A stretch of 64,000 nucleotides of DNA. Origin: Anastrepha obliqua (taxonomy: Eukaryota > Arthropoda > Insecta > Diptera > Tephritidae). Below, one piece after another: positions 57,468 to 64,000 of the stretch (positions within the stretch are counted from its first letter, which is position 1; each line of letters starts with the position of its first letter). A program made the position numbers and the translations under genes. A model generated the notes under the pieces. That model made no database searches, was not told the DNA's origin, and worked only from the letters and a program-made list of their open reading frames with translations. The stretch is from assembly GCF_027943255.1 (NCBI RefSeq), contig NC_072892.1:25691792-25755791 (forward strand), in the 5' to 3' direction.

Positions 57468-57556
57468 CGTTTCCACGACAGTCGGTTCTACGTTATCGAA
57501 ACGACCCGGATTTATACCCAGCCAAGGACTGTCACTCCAGCAGCTACAACAACATC
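57468..57556 (+). repeat. SINE family 2, internally shortened copy
   Basis: CGTTTCCACGACAGTCGG, GAAACGACCCGGATTTATAC and CCAAGGACTGTCACTCCAGC match 33213-33344. The second hairpin is missing and the sequence passes straight to GCTACAACAACA. Confidence 0.65.
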
Positions 57557-59967
57557 CAACCTGGAATCTATCATCCTTGTACCAAATCTTACTGAACAGA
57601 AATGTCAACACACTTTGCCATTCTCAGCTGGCAAAAAAACACTCGATATTACAACACCATGGAATTTACTTCATAGTGAAATCCTATCGTTTTTTTTTTT
57701 CAAAAGGCGAATCTACAAAAGGTTATACCAGTAGACCAGCTGATTTGTTTTTTTTCTTTTGCCGTGTACATTCGAATGTCAGCACCAAAATTAATGACGA
57801 AACGTATTATCTATGTGCATTAAAATTTGTAATTTGAAAATTTAAATGTGGTAATAAATTTAAATTCAAAAGTAATAATGACCATTTCAAAGTAATTTCA
57901 ACTCGACCAATAAACTGATTTTTTTTTTCTATTTTGTTTTCACAAATAAATCACTTCTTCGTTTTCTACTTTGACGTGACATTCTAATGTACCCTAGTGC
58001 AACCACCTTTTACGAATTGGCCTTGGAGAAAACCTCCCAGATGTCAATTTTTACGTCAGGGGGTTGATAAAAAATAAAGTAGTCTTGGACGTGCTCGAAG
58101 AAAAAGCTTCCGGACATCTCGAAATGAAAAGCAAACATGTCTTAAAATGTTGACATCTGTTATTCCATAAATTTGTGCAAATAACATAAATACTCGTACT
58201 ATATTTTTGCCATTGCATGTTTCAAATCACATTACATTATTAAAGGGAATGGGAAACGTAAACGTGTTTTGATATATAGTATCATTCTATTTCTAACTGT
58301 TACCTGCCAGTTTGTAAGTCATCCCCCCATTATTTATAAAGAACAAATACGTAGATCACTTAATAAAAACATATTTTCCTCCTCGACAGATTTGTTCTCT
58401 TACTTAAATTACTGCAGTTGGCTAAACGCACATTCGAAAAATGTCGATATTGCGACTACTATTTACATAATTTGTAAAAGGGTTATTTTTATTTGGTAAC
58501 GTTTTTTTTAATCTAGCTGACTCATACTTCTGCTAATTAGTATGCATTTAGCCACATACATACGTGTGCATATACACCTACATATATGTAGATAAATTTG
58601 GGCACTTAATTAAGGTATGAACAAAATTGACTAATAATTCTTATTAATGAAATGGAAGAGAAAACGTTCGTTGACTGAAATGTTTGCACACAAATCAGTT
58701 AGTTCGTTATTTCGTAAATGAAGACCACATTTCCTGTGTCAGTTATTTTAAAGTCAGCCATGTTGTAAGCATTTAACGGAAACTGTTGAAGAATGGGGTT
58801 GCAGCTAATGCAACAACATATGCAACAAATTAACTGTTCGCAAGCAAATGTTGGAAGTGATACAATTAACTATTTAACTTTGAAATGTTTGCTTCCTTGA
58901 GTGAGTTATGGTTGAGTTTTTCCCAAATCATCACAATTTTCGCTATTATGCCGGCCGGCTTTGTAATAACCACTTCTCGTCCAGCCAGAAAACTTTTATT
59001 AATGGCAATGTGATACACATTTTTAGGTGGAAAATTTTTTAAACGCTGTTTTTCACAATCAACTTTTACAGATGATAAAAAATATTATTACTTTACACTT
59101 ACCCAATGTGAGTTTATAAGTTTTTAAAACAATTTACGGAATGATGTTGAGAATTTTTGTAGTAATTTTCAGATTTGTACCAAACGTTAAAAAATATCTG
59201 CCACTTACCTCGAGCACAAAAGACGGAAAGGCCGATTTTCACAATGGCCCTGATGCACATGCGCTGGAATAGTACCACCACTACCATTGCCAACATCATC
59301 ACCACCATCGCAGGCGGCAGTACATTTGGCTAAGCGATTCGCACTTTGTTTGTGGTTGTATGTGCAGCAAATGTACCCTTTCCGCCGGTAATACTTGGCC
59401 CAACGTCATCCTCATTTGAATGGGGTATGTTAGATGGATGCATTGGCGCATTTCCCATATGAGTGTATGCCCACAAATCACAGTTGAAGAGAAACATGCA
59501 ACGAGCGAGTGCACTAGCTAATGCGCTATGCATTTTGCCTACGCGTGCAAGCAGGAGCAAGATCTTTTCCTGCTGCATTCGATTATCGACATGTTCGTCT
59601 CATTGTCGATGTTTTTGTGTAGGTATTCTATAGCGGAGACTGTGAAATGGATTTGTAGGCTCTGGGGCGGGTATATTGTGCGCGGCAGGGCTACGAATTG
59701 TCACTTTTGTGGCTAAAAATATGCAAATTTCACCAAGTACCTACGAAAAAGAGATGCTAATTTCGCAATGCACTCTCATTATTTCACAGCCAGGTACCGT
59801 AGAAGGGACTAAGAGTTGATCAATACACGTATAATTTAGAATATATCTAATGTACTATATATTTTGACTGTTGTTGGAATGCCTTTTAATTTGAATTGAA
59901 ATCACTTTTGAGTTATTGTAAAATTTATTTAAAACTAACCCTTATGTATAAACATATAATATATAAA
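57557..59967. other. Intergenic, nothing recognised
   Basis: AT-rich DNA with a somewhat GC-richer block at 59200-59700 where frames open on both strands without domains. Microsatellite CATACATA-type sequence near 58550-58590. No gene can be supported. Confidence 0.4.
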
Positions 59968-60080
59968 ATTGGCACGCACACGCTTTGTTGGGTGTTTGGC
60001 CGACCTCCTGCTCCATTTTATGGTGTGCGTTTTGATGTTGTTCTACCCATAGATGGATATTTATGAGGAGCCTTTTTACT
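59968..60080 (-). repeat. SINE family 1, 3' fragment
   Basis: The reverse complement contains GGCTCCTCATAAATATCCAT, AACAACATCAAAACGCACAC and GTCGGCCAAACACCCAACAA, the 3' half of the SINE, then a TAT-rich tail to about 59950. It ends about 30 bp from the NOP16 stop codon, so it is in the NOP16 3' UTR. Confidence 0.7.
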
Positions 60081-60111
60081 GCTTATTAAGCTATACGTTT
60101 TTATTTTACAA

Positions 60112-60834
60112 TTACTTCCATTCGCTATCTGATTCGTATTCCTCCCACGCCGGCTTTTCGCCAGGTTTTAAATTTCGTTGTTTCAAGTACTCGTCAAATT
60201 GCTCGGGAATTGACATGAACTTTCGTATTTTCATGCGAAATTGTTTCCATGTCCATTGCAAATAATTTCGTCTATCCGTTACCATTGCTTTGTAGTTAAA
60301 TTTATACTTATCTAGGAAATAACTCAAATGATCCACGGAGTTTTTGGGTAACCTATAATATCAAACATATTTAAGGTACTCGTAAGTAAATGCATACTGT
60401 TTTTTACCTTAACAACTTTTCTCTCGGCGCAGTGGCAGATGCTTCTAACTGCTCGATGACATAACCCCTTGGGCGATCCGTTACTTTCTCCTTTAGTTCT
60501 TCATCGTCCATTTCCTCCTCAACAAAACCGTTTACTACCTTTACAGTCTTTAGGCGGCTTTCCTTGAAATTTGGTATTGGCACTACTTTATTGGGATCGG
60601 AAGCTAGACCCATTTCGTAAAAATTCTTGTTGCGCTTAGTTTCTATCCACAACTTTTTCATTTCAGGGCTGTAAGTACATAGCTTAATTATATGGATTTA
60701 GGAGGGAGAATTGTCAGCAAGTTGTCCAAAACTTACTCCTTTATTTTCCCGGTGGATTGACGCGTTTTGCTCATTGTCTTTCTATTTACACTGTAACGGT
60801 AACGCTTACGGTGATGATTTTTCCTTATTTTCAT
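60112..60834 (-). CDS. NOP16: Nucleolar protein 16 (NOP16)
   Basis: Three exons, 60737-60834, 60408-60668 and 60112-60352, join with correct phases (2 and 2) to 199 residues. NOP16 is a nucleolar factor for large-subunit (60S) ribosome assembly. Visible are the basic start MKIRKNHHRKRYRYSVNRK (family: RRKKYR..NK), PEMKKLWIETKRNKNFYEMG, an acidic FVEEEMDDEELKEK segment, and the C-terminal YKFNYKAMVTDRRNYLQWTW and FRMKIRKFM block. The last two correspond to the DYKAMARDKKNYYQ.T..QIRRKI motif of NOP16. The length fits insect orthologues. Intact. Confidence 0.9.
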
Positions 60835-62870
60835 TTTTAAATTTTGTATGAGCTCTTGTGGTAAAGAAAGAAATTTTATCAATCCAACAACCAGTCGCAC
60901 GTGTTTATTTCTTTAGTGGTTCTTTTTGGGATTTTTTGACAACATGTAAACAAAAACAATGGACAACTCACGGTGGTTTGACAATGTATTACTATTGTAA
61001 ATGAAACATTTCACAAATCAGCGTTGCATACTGATTTTTTAATTCGAATACATTACTAACATAAAAAATCTGTTTTAAAATGAGAATTTGTTTTTAAAAA
61101 TGTGTGTGAAAGAGTTAACTGATAGGGTGTTTATAGGATGCGATTTTTAGCTCAAAACAACAATAATCTGGAGGAACCGGCCTTTCAACTAACGCTCTAA
61201 ACAAAGTTGTTCGCCCAACTTTCAGCCATTAAATTTTTTCTTCGAGCAACATTCTGTGCGACATCTGTGTGCGATTATTCTTAAAGTGAGATTATAGTGA
61301 GCGGCTTTGTTAATACAAATAATTTATAATAAATAGAATAAAATCAATATTTCAAAGTTTTTGAAATGCTATTTGGCGTTTTAGCATTATTCCACTAATT
61401 GAATACCTGATTCTTATTCAACTAATAATTGACTAGAAATAATAGGATAGATAACTTTTCACATTTAACTTTTATTTCAACTAAACGCCTGTATAATCGC
61501 CTCATGAAAACGCCCTATGAACGGCGGAAATTTGGGTCATTATATTAGATTTTTCCACTAGATTCGGGATATGTGGCTTTTCTAGGGGTAAATATTGATT
61601 GGCCAAATTTTCCCAGCATTCCCCGTACATTTATGGCGAATTTTCATACTGCTACAACAAAATCAACATCAATATTGGAATTTTTAGGGGAAAGCTTTAG
61701 AATAACAAAAATGCCTCTAAAACTAGTATAAAAAGAGTATTTGGTGGTAATAAATTGTTTATATAAACAGTTTCACATACATAGAAGGATAATTTCGGAT
61801 TCGTTATATTGTTTTGTATAAAACACAAGGTAGTTATGTTCGTTTGTTGATCAAAGTTCATGTGAAATTAAAAATATAATCCCTCAGAAAAGTTTCTTTA
61901 AATAAGAGGCACTATCGACAATTAACATTGAAAATTAAAATATAAGAAAAAATTGAAAAAAATTTAAAATAAAAAAAAATGTAGGGGTGTAGATGAGAAA
62001 TCTAGAGGAAAATGGCATACCCTTTTGCGTGAACTATTCTAAGAACCTGAGAACACTTTTGGTCAAGAAATGAGTTCCTTAGCAAAGAAAAGTTGAATAG
62101 ACAATAGATCGCCTGTCTACTTTGGGGCAAGGGATTATATCATTTTCTATAAAAGTTTAAACACAAAACCAACCTATGCAAATATTGCCTTAACGTTGTT
62201 TCAGAGTTGCATAGTGACCACATTAGAAGAATTACTTCTATTGTAACCTTATTTAAGTTACAGTTGCGATACCGACCGCATAAAGTAGTCACGATGTTGC
62301 AAAAACATCGCTGCTACAACCATTGACTGTTTCAAACAAATTTTAACTGAATATAAATACTAATTAACATGCATACGGTAATTTTCGCTCAAATTTTCTC
62401 AGTAAAAGCTGCCAGCTGTACTTTGAAAACAAAACTAACCAAAGTTGTAAAGAATGCTCGAGTTACTTTTTGTAGAAAAGCGCATGACAGAAAAAAATTG
62501 TTAAAAATCAACTTACCTTAATAATTCGCAACTGAAGATTTACAGCCATAATGAAGTTTATTGAAAAAAAAATTATTAAATTACTTAATACAATAAATTA
62601 TAAATTATATAAACTAACAATGATTGAAAATTGAAGAACCAATTTTCGTTTCGAGCATTCGATAGCGTCGTAAATATCGATGTTTTACAAACATCGATGT
62701 CGATGTCGCTGTCCTCACTTAAGTACCGGCGTCGATTTAACAGCTGACATATAATATAATTTCCAAACAATTCTCGTGTTGTTATTTAAGGATTGTGTGC
62801 TAGACACCATAGTTAAATTAAACATTAACTGGAAAAGCAAAGATTTTGTGAACTATAAACAATAAAGAAA
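60835..62870. other. Region between NOP16 and CstF50 (divergent starts)
   Basis: It holds the promoters of both genes. A SINE family 2 remnant lies at about 61612-61672 (CCAGCATTCCCCGTACATTT, then ATACTGCTACAACAAAATC). Between 62665 and 62715 the word ACATCGATGTCGATG and its neighbours repeat ATCGAT, similar to insect DRE-type (TATCGATA) promoter motifs. No further gene was found. Confidence 0.45.
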
Positions 62871-63908
62871 ATGCGCGACATTGAGATTTTAGATCCCCGA
62901 AATTTAGTGAAAAATCGTGAAATACTTTACAGGCTTATTATAAGGCGAGTAAATGAAGTTGTTGTTGTTGTTTTAGCAGCATAGTAAATGAGTAAATGAA
63001 GTCGTACATACTTCCATGTAAATTTACATTTATTTCTTTGCAGCCAGTTGATGTACGATGGCCTGGAAAAGTTCGCTATGGAGCTTTCTATGCTCGTTAA
63101 AGCAGATGAATGTGCTCCAAGTGAACGCTTGTTACATGTCATGATCGCCGGCATGCAGGCAACTACTGAGAAGCCCACCACACCTAAAGATGATGTGTTG
63201 CCTGGCATTGATTTGGAGTTCGAGCCTGAAGCATCTGCACTTGCGCCCGAACCCGCCTCCTATGAAACTGCTTATGTTACATCGCATAAGCAGTCTTGTC
63301 GCGCTGGTGCATTTAGTCATGATGGCACATTAGTTGCAACGGGCAGTGTAGACGCAAGTATAAAGATTTTGGATGTCGATCGGATGTTGGCTAAATCGGC
63401 ACCAGAAGACATAGAACCAGGGCGGGAACAGCAAGGCCATCCGGTTATACGTACACTCTATGATCACACAGATGAGGTAGCTTATCTGGAATTCCATCCG
63501 AAAGAACACATATTAGCTTCTGGTTCGCGGGATGGCACAGTAAAACTCTTCGATATAGCAAAACCTTCAGTGAAAAAGGCGCACAAGGTGTTCACCGATT
63601 GTGAACCGGTGACTTGCTTGTCATTTCATCCTACTGGTGATTATATGGCCATTGGCACCGAACATTTTGTGCTACGTGTTTATGACGTGCACACCTCGCA
63701 ATGTTTCGTGAGTGCAATACCATCACAACAACACAAGGGAGCAGTGACATGTGTTAAATTTGCACCAACAGCAAAGTTATATGCCACAGGCAGTTTAGAT
63801 GGTGCCATAAAAATATGGGATGGGGTCAGTGGACGTTGCATCAATACGATACCGGAAGCACATGCAGGTGCAGAAATTTGTTCTCTGGAATTCACAAGGA
63901 ATGGAAAA
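62871..63908 (+). CDS. CstF50: Cleavage stimulation factor subunit 1 (CstF50), first two exons
   Basis: Exons 62871-62944 and 63044-63908 join through a split Ser codon. The second exon ends at a GTAAGT donor and the gene continues beyond the window. CstF50 is the WD40 subunit of the CstF complex in mRNA 3'-end cleavage. Residues 1-60 form the N-terminal dimerisation domain (LYRLIISQLMYDGLEKFA, CAPSERLLHVMIAGM). Then come GIDLEFEPE, YETAYVTSHKQSCRAGAFSH and WD repeats with GSVDASIKILD, GSRDGTVKLFD and GSLDGAIKIWDG. The match to human CSTF1 (LYKLIISQLLYDG) fixes the exon junction. About 310 residues are in the window, of about 430. Confidence 0.95.
62945..63043 (+). other. GC-AG intron of CstF50 with a short SINE-tail insertion
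   Basis: The donor is AAG|GCGAGT and the acceptor TTTGCAG. Only the GC donor keeps the reading frame; the nearby GTAAAT at 62949 would shift it. The intron contains GAGTAAATGAAG twice (62947-62958 and 62990-63001) around 31 bp. The reverse complement of that 31 bp is TATGCTGCTAAAA followed by CAACAACAACAA, the 3' end of SINE family 2. Confidence 0.75.
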
Positions 63909-64000
63909 GTAAGTACAGTAGTATAATAATTTTGAGCATTTATGTATTTTTTCTTTGACTAAAATGCAAAGTGAAGTAAGACTAGATTTTCAAAGGTGCG

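Noticed and set aside
59114..59578. Overlapping minus-strand frames
   Set aside because: Met/Val-rich or random-looking translations in a slightly GC-richer block; no homology recognised.

Overview
The window is animal nuclear DNA. Protein-coding genes have GT-AG introns, AT-rich introns and spacers, TATG/CATA-type microsatellites and a very dense load of DNA transposons, LINEs and tRNA-like SINEs. The predicted proteins look like those of higher flies. The Awd/NDPK, eEF1A and DOHH orthologues are near-identical in length and motifs to Drosophila, and the repeat content fits an acalyptrate fly, most likely a tephritid fruit fly (inference; no species marker is visible). Several genes (awd, a divided-CDS eEF1-alpha, TBCA, DOHH/nero, CstF50, an SLC5 transporter) have orthologues that, from memory, map to the tip of Drosophila chromosome arm 3R (about 100C-E), so the block is probably an old syntenic segment.

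Layout. 1-2.8 kb: 3' end of an RTE-like LINE, two SINE pieces, and a deleted Helentron-like element. 2.9-12.4 kb: seven 3' exons of an SLC5 sodium-coupled transporter (+). Its last intron (7.6 kb) is filled with a SINE retrocopy, mariner remnants, a 258-bp tandem-repeat element, and a 3.35-kb Tc1-like element that itself carries other insertions. 12.7-23.5 kb is a transposon graveyard: two hAT elements 19 bp apart with clean 8-bp target duplications, a mariner holding a SINE and a maT-like element that holds a third Tc1-like element, a deleted mariner, and a nest in which a Jockey-type LINE carries a Tc1-like element and a TTAA-flanked piggyBac-type MITE.

25.4-28.2 kb (-): an acidic, repeat-poor nuclear-type protein of unknown function, in three exons. 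29-30.6 kb: a foldback element with 96-bp GC-rich tandem repeats and a second inverted-repeat element. 31.1-32 kb (+): deoxyhypusine hydroxylase. 32.5-34.1 kb: a PIF/Harbinger relic retaining both its transposase and its Myb/SANT-like gene, with a 132-bp structured SINE inside. 35-37.3 kb: awd (+), convergent with a PDCD7/U11-59K-like gene (-) and tubulin cofactor A (-). 43.2-45.1 kb (-): eEF1A with two coding introns and a long 3' UTR holding a 315-codon ORF. 47.8-50 kb: a nearly intact Tigger/pogo element. 51-60 kb: mostly repeats and MITEs. 60.1-60.8 kb (-): NOP16. 62.9-63.9 kb (+): the first two exons of CstF50, running off the window, separated by a GC-AG intron.

The host genes are mainly housekeeping genes of RNA processing and translation (DOHH, eEF1A, NOP16, CstF50, PDCD7-like), plus nucleotide metabolism, tubulin folding and transport. 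They do not form an operon. The most unusual content lies in the nested mobile elements.
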